Under the pieces are notes generated by a model, which was not told the DNA's origin, searched no databases, and saw only the letters and a list, made by a program, of their open reading frames with translations. Of a stretch of DNA of 64,000 nucleotides, positions 42,444-51,707 are shown one piece after another. The stretch lies in assembly GCF_000621485.1 (NCBI RefSeq), contig NZ_JHYF01000006.1:62001-126000 (forward strand). The letters run 5' to 3'. Origin of the DNA: Alkaliphilus transvaalensis ATCC 700919 (GTDB lineage: Bacteria > Bacillota > Clostridia > Peptostreptococcales > Natronincolaceae). Within the stretch, counting starts at the first letter, position 1, and each line of letters opens with the position of its first letter. A program made the translations under genes and the position numbers.

Positions 42444-43727
42444 CTATAAAACCGTTACTCTGTCTAAGGAATACTTTTCATACACCCTATCTAAAACTAT
42501 TTTTTCTAATGTTTCAACCAAAAGATATACTTCTTCATAAGATACATATAGAGCCACAGGAGCAAGACGAAGGACATTTGGTTCACGATAATCTGGAATT
42601 ACGTTACTATCCCGTAATGCAAGGCTAATTCGATAGGCTTCATCATGTTCAAGTGAAATATGGCCACCACGACGATGGTCTTCACGAGGATTTCCAATGG
42701 AGAAACCATATTTAGATAACTTAGTATCTATTAAATACATTAGATATGCAGTAATGTGTAATGATTTAGATCGCACCTGTTCAATTCCAACTTCATTAAA
42801 GATATTCAGCACTCCGTCTAAGGGAGCCATTGAAAAGATGTTGTGGGTTCCAAGTAACCACCCATTGGCATCCTGATCTTGATCAAAGTTGTGGCTCATT
42901 AAAAATTGTGTTTCATCTTTGTTTCCAAACCATCCTTTTAAGCCAGCACTTTTATCAAAGTGTCTTTTATTAATATACATCCCTGCAGTTGCACCAGGAC
43001 CTGCATTTAAATATTTATAGGAACACCATACAGCAAAATCTGGGGCAATTTTTTTAAAGTTATGGGGGATGACCCCTATCGAATGGGCTAAGTCCCAACC
43101 AATAAGGATTCCCAGTTTATGAGCCTCTTTTGTAATAAGCTCCATATCCAGTAGTTGTGCACTTCGGTATAGAACTGAGGGAAGCAAAATTAAAGAAACA
43201 TCTTCCTTCATTAATGCAATAATATCCTCTTCTAAGATTGTTCTTCCATCTCTGCTTTTTACCTTAACTAAAGTATCCTCTGCATTTTGCCCCTTTAGTT
43301 CAATAATACTTTTTACAGCGTAAATGTCTGTAGGGAAATTTAATTCATCAATAATAATTTTATACCTTTCTTTAGTAGGCTTATAAAATGTTGTCAATGC
43401 TTGATGTAGGTTAGAGGTAATACTACCCATTACAATAATTTCATTTGGATCAGCCTTAATAAGATCCTTTAATTTGAGGGCAATTATTTTTGAAAAGTTG
43501 AAATAACGGCCTTCGTCTACACCCCAAATTTTAATTGCTTCTCTACGCCAGTCCTGAACTGCTGCCAGTAGAGATTCTTCTGCATCGACTGAGCTTAGTC
43601 CCAGCGAATTGCCATCCATATAGATTTCTCCTTTATTTAGGTGGAATCTTTCCCTAAGATAGTGGAGTTTATCTAATTTATCCAATTCCTTAGCAAAGTT
43701 TAAGCCTTCTTGAAAGTCATGGTTCAT
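42444..43727 (-). CDS. kynU: kynureninase
   Basis: 427 residues on the minus strand, ATG after AAGGAGGG. PLP-dependent fold type I enzyme splitting L-kynurenine to anthranilate and alanine. Recognised by IYMDGNSLGL near the start, VMGSITSNLHQ, LIGWDLAHSIGV, the PLP lysine in WCSYKYLNAGPGA, and DRRGGHISLEH-type C-terminal stretch (HRRGGHISLEHDEA). Length is normal. An Lrp/AsnC gene lies upstream in the same direction and may control it. No tryptophan dioxygenase or formamidase is seen nearby. Confidence 0.95.
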   Translation of the reverse strand: MNHDFQEGLNFAKELDKLDKLHYLRERFHLNKGEIYMDGNSLGLSSVDAEESLLAAVQDWRREAIKIWGVDEGRYFNFSKIIALKLKDLIKADPNEIIVMGSITSNLHQALTTFYKPTKERYKIIIDELNFPTDIYAVKSIIELKGQNAEDTLVKVKSRDGRTILEEDIIALMKEDVSLILLPSVLYRSAQLLDMELITKEAHKLGILIGWDLAHSIGVIPHNFKKIAPDFAVWCSYKYLNAGPGATAGMYINKRHFDKSAGLKGWFGNKDETQFLMSHNFDQDQDANGWLLGTHNIFSMAPLDGVLNIFNEVGIEQVRSKSLHITAYLMYLIDTKLSKYGFSIGNPREDHRRGGHISLEHDEAYRISLALRDSNVIPDYREPNVLRLAPVALYVSYEEVYLLVETLEKIVLDRVYEKYSLDRVTVL

Positions 43728-43869
43728 GGTGGGTCCCTCCTTTGTATTTCTGTTAAGAAAATTCTATCAAATAATCATTATATTAGATATGGATATTTGA
43801 ATAAAATGAGAGGGCATTTCCTCCAAATCGGAGTTTTTAATTTAAACTAGATTCCAAAATGAAGGAGGT

Positions 43870-44304
43870 CTAAATTGGTTTAATGGGCCTATGGGGTAGA
43901 GGAGAGTTTAGTATAATAGAGGTAACTACATAGCTAAATTTTGTTAGCTCTGATAAGAGTTCATTCATCATTTCTATATTAGGCATAGAGGCCTTTACAA
44001 TATAATTAGCCTTACCGGTGACACAATGGATTTCACTAACATATTGATTTGAAAGAAGGATATTCACCATTTTTTCATTGGAAATTTTTAATTCGCTAAT
44101 CTCCATCATAAAACTGACATTAAGACCAATTTTGTCTGCTGGTACATGGGCTGTAAACTTAGATATAATACCCTTTTCTGTTAGCTTAGTAATTCTTTCC
44201 TTAATACTAGGTCTAGAAAGGTTAATTAATTTAGAGAGCTCTGTAATAGAAATACGAGCGTTTTCTTGTAATAACTCAATGATTTTTTTATCTATTTCAT
44301 CCAT
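43870..44304 (-). CDS. Lrp/AsnC-family regulator
   Basis: 144 residues on the minus strand. Helix-turn-helix: DEIDKKIIELLQENARISIT, ELSKLINLSRPSIKERITKL, then the effector domain (VTGKANYIVKASMPNIEMM). Upstream of kynU by 142 bases and in the same direction, so it may sense an aromatic amino acid and control kynU; this is an inference. No strong ribosome-site oddity. Confidence 0.9.
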   Translation of the reverse strand: MDEIDKKIIELLQENARISITELSKLINLSRPSIKERITKLTEKGIISKFTAHVPADKIGLNVSFMMEISELKISNEKMVNILLSNQYVSEIHCVTGKANYIVKASMPNIEMMNELLSELTKFSYVVTSIILNSPLPHRPIKPI

Positions 44305-44350
44305 ATTAAAACCATCCTTTTTAATGATTTACCCAAATGAATTCTTAGTA

Positions 44351-44782
44351 TTATTTATTTAAACCAGCTAATAGCTGGTCTAACCCTTGCTTTAAGCTAT
44401 ATAGAAGATTAAAATCTGCATTGATGGAATTAAGAACACAAATAGGGATATTTAAGGCTTGTTCCTTTAGATCAAGTCCATTTTCTGTGATAGATACCCA
44501 AAGAATTCTTTCGTCTTCTTTAGACCGTTCTCTCTTAATTAAAGAGCTGCTTTCTAGTCTTTTAAGTAATGGGGTTAAGGTGCCCGAATCAAGATGTAGT
44601 AAGACCCCCATTTCCTTCAAAGTAACACGTTCTTTCTCCCAAAGAACAAGCATAACCAAATACTGTGGATAGGTTAATCCCAAGGGCTCTAAAAATGGTC
44701 GATATATTTTAGTAATAGACCTTGAGGCAGCATATATAGAAAAACACAACTGATTCTCAAGCTTTAATACATCATCCTTCAT
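44351..44782 (-). CDS. ohrR: MarR-family organic peroxide sensor, OhrR-like
   Basis: 143 residues on the minus strand, ATG after GAGGAGATG. The redox cysteine is C13 in ENQLCFSIYAASR, matching the reactive Cys of OhrR; then YRPFLEPLGLTYPQYLVMLV and the winged helix MGVLLHLDSGTLTPLLKRLE. Peroxide oxidises the cysteine and releases DNA. It is divergent from a glutathione peroxidase gene with a perfect palindrome between them. Confidence 0.92.
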   Translation of the reverse strand: MKDDVLKLENQLCFSIYAASRSITKIYRPFLEPLGLTYPQYLVMLVLWEKERVTLKEMGVLLHLDSGTLTPLLKRLESSSLIKRERSKEDERILWVSITENGLDLKEQALNIPICVLNSINADFNLLYSLKQGLDQLLAGLNK

Positions 44783-44879
44783 AGTTTATCATCTCCTCAT
44801 AAGTACTATTAGCTAATTTACATTATATATGATAACGATCCGTTAGTTAAGAAAATTTTAATAATTAATTTTGCAATAT

Positions 44880-44897
44880 TTAATTGCGCGCAATTAA
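44880..44897. promoter_or_regulatory. OhrR operator palindrome
   Basis: TTAATTGCGCGCAATTAA, perfect 18-base palindrome, in the 195-base gap between ohrR and the peroxidase gene. A -10 box TATAAT (44905-44910) lies 8 bases to the right, so binding would block the peroxidase promoter. Confidence 0.75.
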
Positions 44898-44977
44898 TAT
44901 CTGGTATAATATAGTTATACATATCACTGTTGATTATAATTGAAATAAAAATAGAAGAAATGAAGGAGGAAAATCAA

Positions 44978-45460
44978 ATGAGCCTATACGAGATAGAGGT
45001 AAAGAACATTGATGAAGAACTAATAAGCTTAGAAAGCTATAAAGGAAAGGTGCTTTTGGTTGTAAATACTGCCAGTAAGTGTGGTTTTACCCCCCAGTAT
45101 AAAGAGCTTGAAGAACTATATCAAGAGCTGGGAAATGAAAATTTTGAAGTTTTAGGATTTCCATGTAATCAGTTTGGTAATCAAGAACCAGGCGATAGCA
45201 ATGAAGTTAAGAGCTTTTGTGAAATTAATTATGGAGTTACCTTTCCTTTATTTGAGAAGGTTGATGTAAAAGGACCTAACGCCCATACATTATTTAAATA
45301 TCTTTCAAATGAAAAGAAGGGAATTTTGGGTGGAGATATAAAATGGAACTTTACTAAGTTCTTAATCGATGCAGAGGGCAATATAGTAGATCGTTTTGCA
45401 CCTACTACACCTCCCCGCAAAATTAAGGATAAAATAATTAAACTGATAAATAAGATATAA
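44978..45460 (+). CDS. glutathione peroxidase family (thiol peroxidase)
   Basis: 160 residues from ATG 44978 (GGAGGA upstream; an earlier in-frame start at 44930 lacks a site). Active Cys C35 in NTASKCGFTPQ (codon TGT, not selenocysteine), Gln and Trp in FPCNQFGNQEPG and KWNFTKFLID complete the tetrad. The additional Cys in FPCNQF and SFCEIN region may form the resolving disulfide, so thioredoxin is the likely reductant. Controlled by OhrR. Confidence 0.93.
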   Translation: MSLYEIEVKNIDEELISLESYKGKVLLVVNTASKCGFTPQYKELEELYQELGNENFEVLGFPCNQFGNQEPGDSNEVKSFCEINYGVTFPLFEKVDVKGPNAHTLFKYLSNEKKGILGGDIKWNFTKFLIDAEGNIVDRFAPTTPPRKIKDKIIKLINKI

Positions 45461-45819
45461 AGTATTATAGGGGCTATAATTAGGTAAATACCTTTTAGAG
45501 CCCTTTTTATTTCTTTTTTATTATAGTTATGTTTTTATTGAATGTTACTTTAATTTTATAAACTTGACATTATGATTAGGTAGAAAGTCCTAATATTGGT
45601 TTTTCATAAAATTAAATGAAAAAGATAGCATCGAGAAGAAAAATCTGTAGAAATAAGTAAAAACTTAAATTTTCTAGGGATTTTTGTTTTGCAATTTAAA
45701 ACGTAATTTCGTATAATGAAACAAAACAATTATCAAATCTGGAAAGTATTTTCTAAATATTCAAAACGATATTTGCTAATAATAGCAAACGTTTTCAGTG
45801 CTAGTAGGGAGGAATAATA
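45461..45819. other. gap before the chemoreceptor gene
   Basis: After the peroxidase, a GGGGCT / AGCCCT hairpin with T-run (45471-45506) is a probable terminator. A promoter lies at 45689-45717, and a small stem TTTGCTA / TAGCAAA at 45773-45789. No gene. Confidence 0.5.
45689..45717 (+). promoter_or_regulatory. probable sigma-A promoter of the chemoreceptor gene
   Basis: TTGCAA (45689-45694), 17-base spacer, TATAAT (45712-45717). Confidence 0.6.
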
Positions 45820-47637
45820 ATGGGAAGAGTATTAGGTAATATAAGGCTTAGTCATAGTATTATTTCATTAGTAATATTTAGTCTTATTTTTATTTTTATT
45901 GTGGCAACGACAGGTTATCAAGGAATTGGTAGTATCAATCATAATGTAGATGAAATTTATAATGAAGCAGTTTTACCTACTCAAAAAGTTAATGAACTTA
46001 ATACACTTTTTATGAATATAAGGGTAGATGTCTTAAGACATATGGATGAGGACTACACGGAAAGTATTACTGGAATAGCTTCGCAGGATCAAGTCTTTAG
46101 AAGAGCTGTCGATGAATATTCCAACGAGATAGGGTCTGGATCTAGAGAAGCAATATTATTAGGTCTTGCAATGAGGAATTATAATGAATTTATGGAAACA
46201 TGGGAAACGATTAAAGAACAGATGCTTCATGAGGAAAAAGTAGAATTAAGTAATAAATATGCCTTAGAAGCCACAAGTCAGGCTATAGTAAGGAACTTAA
46301 ATGAAATAATTAATCATAATAAGGAAAGAGCAGAGAACCTATATAACGAAAGTGCGAATCTGTATATTGTAATTCGAAACAATCTAGTGTTATTTTTTAC
46401 TATAGCGGTGCTAGCCTTATTCATTCTTTCTAGTATCATCATAATAATTATTCGAAAGTCAATTAAAGAAGTTTTACATATTTATGATAGGGTATCATTA
46501 GGTGATTTTACTACGACAATAGAAACAAGTTCTAAAAATGAATTTGGATTAATGAAGAAATCTCTAGCAAAGACCCTAAAAGAAATTTCTAACATCATAA
46601 GACAATCTAAAGAAAACGCTAGTAATACTACCGAAAATTCATTTCTTTTATCTTCAGTATGCCAGCAGATGACCGTTGTAACCCAAGACTTAGCTAACTC
46701 TATACAGCAAGTTGCTGAAGGTTCTGCTGGACAGACAGAGGAACTAATGAGGATAAAAGATAATGTAAGTCATTTTGGAGCAGAGTTAGAAAGGGTAGTG
46801 TTATCCATTGATGATATTTATATAAACACAAAAGAAACTGATGCTATGATTTCTGAAGGAAATGATAAGGTGCAAAAATTAACGATATCGACAAGTCATA
46901 TTAGCGGTTCATTTAAAGAAGTTAATGAAAATGTAAGTCTGTTAAATCATAAAATACTTGAGATTAGAAACATAACTGAATTGATTAATGCCATTGCAGA
47001 ACAAACCAATTTACTAGCTTTAAACGCTGCGATAGAAGCTGCTAGGGCTGGAGAAGCGGGTAAGGGTTTTGCAGTAGTTGCAGATGAGATCAGGAAATTA
47101 GCAGACCAATCGAAAAGGTCATCAGAGAATATTAACCAGTTACTAACAAATATTACTTCTAGTAGAGATCAGATTATGATGACAATCGAAACAGGAGTAG
47201 AGAATATAACGATTCAAGAACAAGTAGTAGAAAACGCAATAAAATCCTTTAGAATAATTTTGGAGAATGTTGGAGAAATGATACCAAAAATTGAGGGCAT
47301 AAATGAATCTATTAATACTTTAAATAAAACTAAGGAAGATATTATAATTAAAGTAGAAGAAATTGCTTCAATTTCACAAGGTAACTCTAATATTGCTGAA
47401 GATATTGCAGCTTCATCAGAGGAAATGAATGCTTCTGTGGAAGAAGTAGCTTCTACTGCACAAGTGCTGAATCAAATTGCTTTAGATACGCAGAAAGTGA
47501 TTGGTAGCTTTACGATTGAAGAAGAGCAGGACAAACCAGAACAAGATAAACTAGAACAGGATAAACTAGAACAGGAAAAACCAGAGCAGGACAAAACAGA
47601 ATCTTTGGCGGAGGAAGAGGATCATGATTGTATGTAA
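45820..47637 (+). CDS. methyl-accepting chemotaxis protein
   Basis: 605 residues, ATG after GGGAGGA. TM1 (~12-32), a four-helix-bundle extracellular sensor (~35-185), TM2 (~188-212), HAMP (~213-265), and the cytoplasmic signalling coiled coil with the hairpin tip [19 protein letters not shown] and [18 protein letters not shown]. The tail past ~570 has about five near-copies of [10 protein letters not shown], an acidic-basic linker. No CheR/CheB pentapeptide tether is visible. The gene overlaps the pectinesterase gene by 14 bases. Confidence 0.93.
   Translation: MGRVLGNIRLSHSIISLVIFSLIFIFIVATTGYQGIGSINHNVDEIYNEAVLPTQKVNELNTLFMNIRVDVLRHMDEDYTESITGIASQDQVFRRAVDEYSNEIGSGSREAILLGLAMRNYNEFMETWETIKEQMLHEEKVELSNKYALEATSQAIVRNLNEIINHNKERAENLYNESANLYIVIRNNLVLFFTIAVLALFILSSIIIIIIRKSIKEVLHIYDRVSLGDFTTTIETSSKNEFGLMKKSLAKTLKEISNIIRQSKENASNTTENSFLLSSVCQQMTVVTQDLANSIQQVAEGSAGQTEELMRIKDNVSHFGAELERVVLSIDDIYINTKETDAMISEGNDKVQKLTISTSHISGSFKEVNENVSLLNHKILEIRNITELINAIAEQTNLLALNAAIEAARAGEAGKGFAVVADEIRKLADQSKRSSENINQLLTNITSSRDQIMMTIETGVENITIQEQVVENAIKSFRIILENVGEMIPKIEGINESINTLNKTKEDIIIKVEEIASISQGNSNIAEDIAASSEEMNASVEEVASTAQVLNQIALDTQKVIGSFTIEEEQDKPEQDKLEQDKLEQEKPEQDKTESLAEEEDHDCM
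47521..47600 (+). repeat. in-frame tandem repeat in the chemoreceptor tail
   Basis: Five near-copies of a 15-base unit (GAACAGGATAAACTA-like) encoding EQDKP or EQDKL, just before the stop. Slippage of such a unit would change tail length without frameshift. Confidence 0.7.
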
Positions 47638-48592
47638 AGATGGACAATGTAACTTTTCTACTCTTCAAGAAGCAATAGATAGTATACCAGAGGGGAATAC
47701 TGAGAGAGTGATCATTCATATAAAAGAGGGAGTTTATAAAGAGAAAGTTCATATTACTAAACCCTATATAACTTTAATAGGTGTGGACCCAGAACGGACA
47801 ATACTAACCTATGATGACTCTGCTAATAAATTATTACCTAATGGAGAAAAAATGAGAACCTTTAACTCTTATAGCGTATTCATTGATGGAAAAGATTTTA
47901 TAGCTGAAAACATTACCTTTGAAAATTCTGCTGGTGATGGCAGTCGGGTGGGTCAAGCTGTAGCCGCTTATGTTGACGGAGATCGGACAACGTTTCGCAA
48001 TTGTAAATTCCTAGGTTGCCAAGATACATTATTTACTGGACCATTACCACCAAAGCCAATAGAGGGTAATACCTTTGGTGGGCCTAAAGAGGGGAAAGCT
48101 AGGAAAAATACTAGACAATATTATGAGGGCTGTTATATAAAAGGAGATATAGATTTTATATTTGGCTCGGCAACAGCAGTCTTCAATAAATGCGAGATTT
48201 TTTCCAATAATAGAAATATGGAAGTGAATGGGTATATTACTTCAGCATCGACACCTGAGAACAATCGATTTGGGTATGTATTTATTGACTGTAAACTTAC
48301 AAGTGATGGAGCTCCCAATACAGTGTATCTAGGTAGGCCATGGAGGGACTTTGCTAAAACAATTTTTATTAATTGTTGGATGGGAGATCATATCAAACCA
48401 GAAGGCTTTCACAATTGGGATAAGGTTCATGCAGAAAAACTAGTTGATTACGGCGAATATAATAGCCAAGGGCCTGGGGGACAAATGGATCAAAGGGTTT
48501 CATGGGCAAAATCCATAAAAAGAGAAGTCCTGCAAGAATACTCCATATCAAATATTCTTGCAGGAGATGACGGGTGGAATCCAACAGCTTAG
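47624..48592 (+). CDS. pectinesterase (carbohydrate esterase family 8)
   Basis: 322 residues; ATG 47624 lies inside the end of the chemoreceptor gene. Right-handed beta-helix esterase removing methyl groups from pectin. Catalytic motifs: [24 protein letters not shown] (Asp), and [14 protein letters not shown] (Arg, Trp). No signal peptide, so it is expected to act on imported oligogalacturonides or another methyl ester in the cytoplasm. The overlap with the chemoreceptor gene suggests joint expression, so the receptor may sense a related sugar acid or methanol; this is an inference. Confidence 0.92.
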   Translation: MIVCKDGQCNFSTLQEAIDSIPEGNTERVIIHIKEGVYKEKVHITKPYITLIGVDPERTILTYDDSANKLLPNGEKMRTFNSYSVFIDGKDFIAENITFENSAGDGSRVGQAVAAYVDGDRTTFRNCKFLGCQDTLFTGPLPPKPIEGNTFGGPKEGKARKNTRQYYEGCYIKGDIDFIFGSATAVFNKCEIFSNNRNMEVNGYITSASTPENNRFGYVFIDCKLTSDGAPNTVYLGRPWRDFAKTIFINCWMGDHIKPEGFHNWDKVHAEKLVDYGEYNSQGPGGQMDQRVSWAKSIKREVLQEYSISNILAGDDGWNPTA

Positions 48593-48810
48593 TCAAATTT
48601 TGTTTCTACCCAATCATTAATGGGTTGTAATTTGTCTAAGGCAGTCTCTAAAGGACTAATATCAAAGATATATTTATCAGAAATAACAACCAATAAGATT
48701 AGGGTAACGATGATTAAATAAATCCCTATAAGCTTTAGGTTGTTTTTTTTTAGTCTTATAAAATCGATTAATAGTACAAAGCCGATTAAAAAGATTAAGA
48801 TATATTTCAT
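48589..48810 (-). CDS. small membrane protein of the germinant receptor operon
   Basis: 73 residues on the minus strand, ATG overlapping the stop of the gerC-type gene (TAATG). Two membrane segments: MKYILIFLIGFVLLIDFIRL and IGIYLIIVTLILLVVI, then a short polar C-terminus. Small two-helix proteins of this kind (GerKD-like) occur at the end of germinant receptor operons in some Bacilli and Clostridia. Convergent by four bases with the pectinesterase gene. Confidence 0.7.
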   Translation of the reverse strand: MKYILIFLIGFVLLIDFIRLKKNNLKLIGIYLIIVTLILLVVISDKYIFDISPLETALDKLQPINDWVETKFD

Positions 48811-49961
48811 TATATTCTCCCCCTGTTTAAATTAAGGGCAGAATGGGTTATAGAACTTTCAGCTTTTACACTAATATCTGCCTTCGAAAAGTGTTGATTC
48901 CAATTATCTTGTAGTTCTTTAAATTCTTTTGGAAATTTCCGATAAAAATTTTTACTAAGATTAAAATAGTCGACTACATAAACTTGTTGAGCATTAGCTA
49001 TAGCTTTATAAAGCTTATCTTCAATAACTTTATTTAGTTGTTCCTGTACAACACCAACATCTAATTGATGGGGAAAATCAAGCTTTGATTGTCTTTCTGC
49101 AATATTACCTTCAATCGTTATTTCAATATCAAAGGTAACCTTTCCATTACTAAAGCCAGGTGTAATTTTACTAGAGCTTTCTAAAACTTCTATAATAATC
49201 TCATCATCATTAGTAGCATATTCAAAGGCGATCAGACCATTCTTAAACCTGTTTGTAATTAGATTAAATGCTTGTCCTTCTTCATAATCTAGATATGCTT
49301 TTAATTTATCATTATCGAAAATAGCTAATTTGTTAAATCTTATCTGAGGAGGTTCTTTATCGGAAGGGGGAGGGATCTTTTCAACTAAGGTGGTTACATA
49401 GTTAATAACGGGATTATTGACAGCCTCAACAGTCTCATGAAGATCTGCTACATATATTTTAGAATTGGCACCATAGTTATCTGCTATTGTAGTTAGAACA
49501 ATTGCAGGGATAACACCTAGGGTGTTGGGGGTATCTAAAATAACTTCTGGGGGTATTTCGCTTATAAAAACATCAAGTTCTAATCGAGCCTCCATATCTT
49601 GAACAAGAAATCCTACAATATCTGACAATCCTTCTTTTGCTATAGAATCATCAACAATTAGTACATTTACATGGGCAATATAAAGCCTACGGGCAGCCAC
49701 CATAGATAAATTTCGTATTGCATCAAAAAAGGTAAGACCTTCTGATCGTAGTATACTATAGACTGCCCTTTGTTCTGGGGATTCTGCAACAACTGCACTA
49801 GGGTTAGCAACTTGTGCTACAACTGAATATAATCCTTCTTCTGTTTTAGAGATGCCTATGCCCATTACAAAGCCTAAGTTTTCAATTTCTCTGCGACTCC
49901 AACAGGCAGTAGAAAGTAGTGTTATTACTAATAATAGGGATAATAATTTGAGTTGTTTCAA
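48810..49961 (-). CDS. Ger(x)C family spore germination lipoprotein
   Basis: 383 residues on the minus strand, TTG start with AAAGGAGTG upstream. Lipoprotein signal ends in LSTAC (Cys20). GerC signs: CWSRREIENLGFVMGIGISK, then SVVAQVANPSAV, and the C-terminal KVIEDKLYKAIANAQQVYVV and YFNLSKNFYRKFPKEF. Forms the C subunit of a nutrient germinant receptor in the spore inner membrane. Lies between the A-type gene and the small protein. Confidence 0.93.
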   Translation of the reverse strand: MKQLKLLSLLLVITLLSTACWSRREIENLGFVMGIGISKTEEGLYSVVAQVANPSAVVAESPEQRAVYSILRSEGLTFFDAIRNLSMVAARRLYIAHVNVLIVDDSIAKEGLSDIVGFLVQDMEARLELDVFISEIPPEVILDTPNTLGVIPAIVLTTIADNYGANSKIYVADLHETVEAVNNPVINYVTTLVEKIPPPSDKEPPQIRFNKLAIFDNDKLKAYLDYEEGQAFNLITNRFKNGLIAFEYATNDDEIIIEVLESSSKITPGFSNGKVTFDIEITIEGNIAERQSKLDFPHQLDVGVVQEQLNKVIEDKLYKAIANAQQVYVVDYFNLSKNFYRKFPKEFKELQDNWNQHFSKADISVKAESSITHSALNLNRGRI

Positions 49962-49979
49962 ATAAATACACTCCTTTTT

Positions 49980-51593
49980 CTAATTAGGCGGGTTTGGTTT
50001 CATGTTACGAGATTTCCTACTATTATTCCCTTTTACAATATGGCTAGACCTCTTAGTGATAGACCATTGAGGAAATCTGACAAACCAATCCTTCAGATCT
50101 TGAAGGCTTAAGGGGGCAAAAGGTACCATAAAAGGGACACCAAAAGATCTTAAAGAAATAAGATTAAGGGCTAACATAAAAGCACCAGTCATAATGCCAT
50201 AGATCCCAAGAGTAGCAGCTAATGCCATCATAAAAAACCTTGTTAACCTTAGACTCAAAGAAAAATTTGTATAAGGTATTGTGAATGAAAAAATAGCGGT
50301 AATGGCAACTACAATAACGACAGCAGAAGAAACTAAACCGGCCTCAACGGCAGCTTGTCCAATAATTAATGCACCAACGATACTCACGGCTTGACCAACA
50401 TGGGTAGGAAGCCTAGTTCCTGCTTGTCGTAAAGATTCAAAAGCAATTTCCATTAATAATGCTTCTAAAAATGCAGGAAAAGGAACCCCAGATCTAGCTC
50501 CGGCAATAGTTAAAGCTAGTCTAGTAGGTAAAACTTCTTGATGAAAAGTTGTAATAGCTATATATATTGAGGGAAAAAAGGTAAGCATAAAGGCACCTAT
50601 ATATCCAATGAAACGACTAAAGGTTGCAAAATATGGATTTTGATAATAATCTTCTGTGCTGATAAAAAAATCTGAAATAATAGAAGGAACGATAATAACA
50701 ATGGGTGAACCATCAAAAAGTAGTGCAATTCTTCCTTCTAAAAGCAATGAAGCAGTCCGATCGGGCCTTTCGGTGCAAAAAGTTGTTTGAAAAAGATTCG
50801 ATGGTGAATCTGTAAGACACTCTTCAATAGAAGACGAATTAATAAGACCATCTATATTAATTCGATCAAGTCTTTGAAATAACTCTTCAACGATAGAAGA
50901 ATCTGCAATATTGTTTAAGTATATTACTCTTAACTCAGATCTAGATTCTTTACCTATTTTGCATTGGTTAACAACAAGGTTTGAAGATTTAATTTTCTTT
51001 CTTATCATGGAGACATTAACATCAATATCTTCCACAAAGCCCTGTTGTGGTCCCTTAATAACCTTTTCAGTTTTTGGTTCAGCAAAATCCCTTAGGGGGC
51101 CTCTGTTAATTTTGATAGAGATTCCTTTTGAATAATTGTCTATAAGCAATATCCCTTGCCCTAATAAAATTTGATCGATTACGTCAGTGACATTTTCATA
51201 GCTATTGACCAGACTATTAGATAATGCTTTTTCTATTAAAGAATCTATATGGATAGATAATGAAGCTCGTTCATCTTCGCTATGTAGACTTAAGCCGGTT
51301 GTTAATGGAGCAATTACAGAGGATTCCAACAGTTGATCCTCTACCATCGTATCTAAAAAAACCACACTAGCTCCGATACTAGGAACTGTTGGTATTAGAA
51401 ATGACCTTACTTTTAGGTCGACACTATGCCCAAGATAGGTCTTAATTAATGTGACATTACTATCCAACTTATTAGACAACACACTGGAAGTGTAATTTTC
51501 TTCTGGAATAAAGAGTGGATCTTCATTAGTAGAATAATTTTTTATTGTTAGATTTTTGATCTTCTTGATGAAATTATTAAAATACCTTAGCAT
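49980..51593 (-). CDS. GerA-type spore germination protein (germinant receptor A subunit)
   Basis: 537 residues on the minus strand. Long N-terminal hydrophilic domain (~1-290) with the family segments VVFLDTMVEDQLLESSVIAP and LLIDNYSKGISIKINRGPLR, then four or five membrane helices with PFPAFLEALLMEIAFESLRQ and GTRLPTHVGQAVSIVGALII. The C-terminal tail is basic. Works with the C subunit and the B-type permease to start germination. Only 18 bases separate it from the C gene. Confidence 0.94.
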   Translation of the reverse strand: MLRYFNNFIKKIKNLTIKNYSTNEDPLFIPEENYTSSVLSNKLDSNVTLIKTYLGHSVDLKVRSFLIPTVPSIGASVVFLDTMVEDQLLESSVIAPLTTGLSLHSEDERASLSIHIDSLIEKALSNSLVNSYENVTDVIDQILLGQGILLIDNYSKGISIKINRGPLRDFAEPKTEKVIKGPQQGFVEDIDVNVSMIRKKIKSSNLVVNQCKIGKESRSELRVIYLNNIADSSIVEELFQRLDRINIDGLINSSSIEECLTDSPSNLFQTTFCTERPDRTASLLLEGRIALLFDGSPIVIIVPSIISDFFISTEDYYQNPYFATFSRFIGYIGAFMLTFFPSIYIAITTFHQEVLPTRLALTIAGARSGVPFPAFLEALLMEIAFESLRQAGTRLPTHVGQAVSIVGALIIGQAAVEAGLVSSAVVIVVAITAIFSFTIPYTNFSLSLRLTRFFMMALAATLGIYGIMTGAFMLALNLISLRSFGVPFMVPFAPLSLQDLKDWFVRFPQWSITKRSSHIVKGNNSRKSRNMKPNPPN

Positions 51594-51707
51594 GATTTAT
51601 TCTCCTACATTATGTTATTCCATTACAATATTTATATTTTGTCCAACAATTGGATAAAATATTACGGATATATGGTGCAAATAGAATGAAAAGGAAGGTT
51701 GTCTTAT

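Noticed and set aside
44978-45460. Selenocysteine-type glutathione peroxidase
   Set aside because: The active-site codon is TGT for Cys and no in-frame TGA or SECIS-like hairpin is needed.
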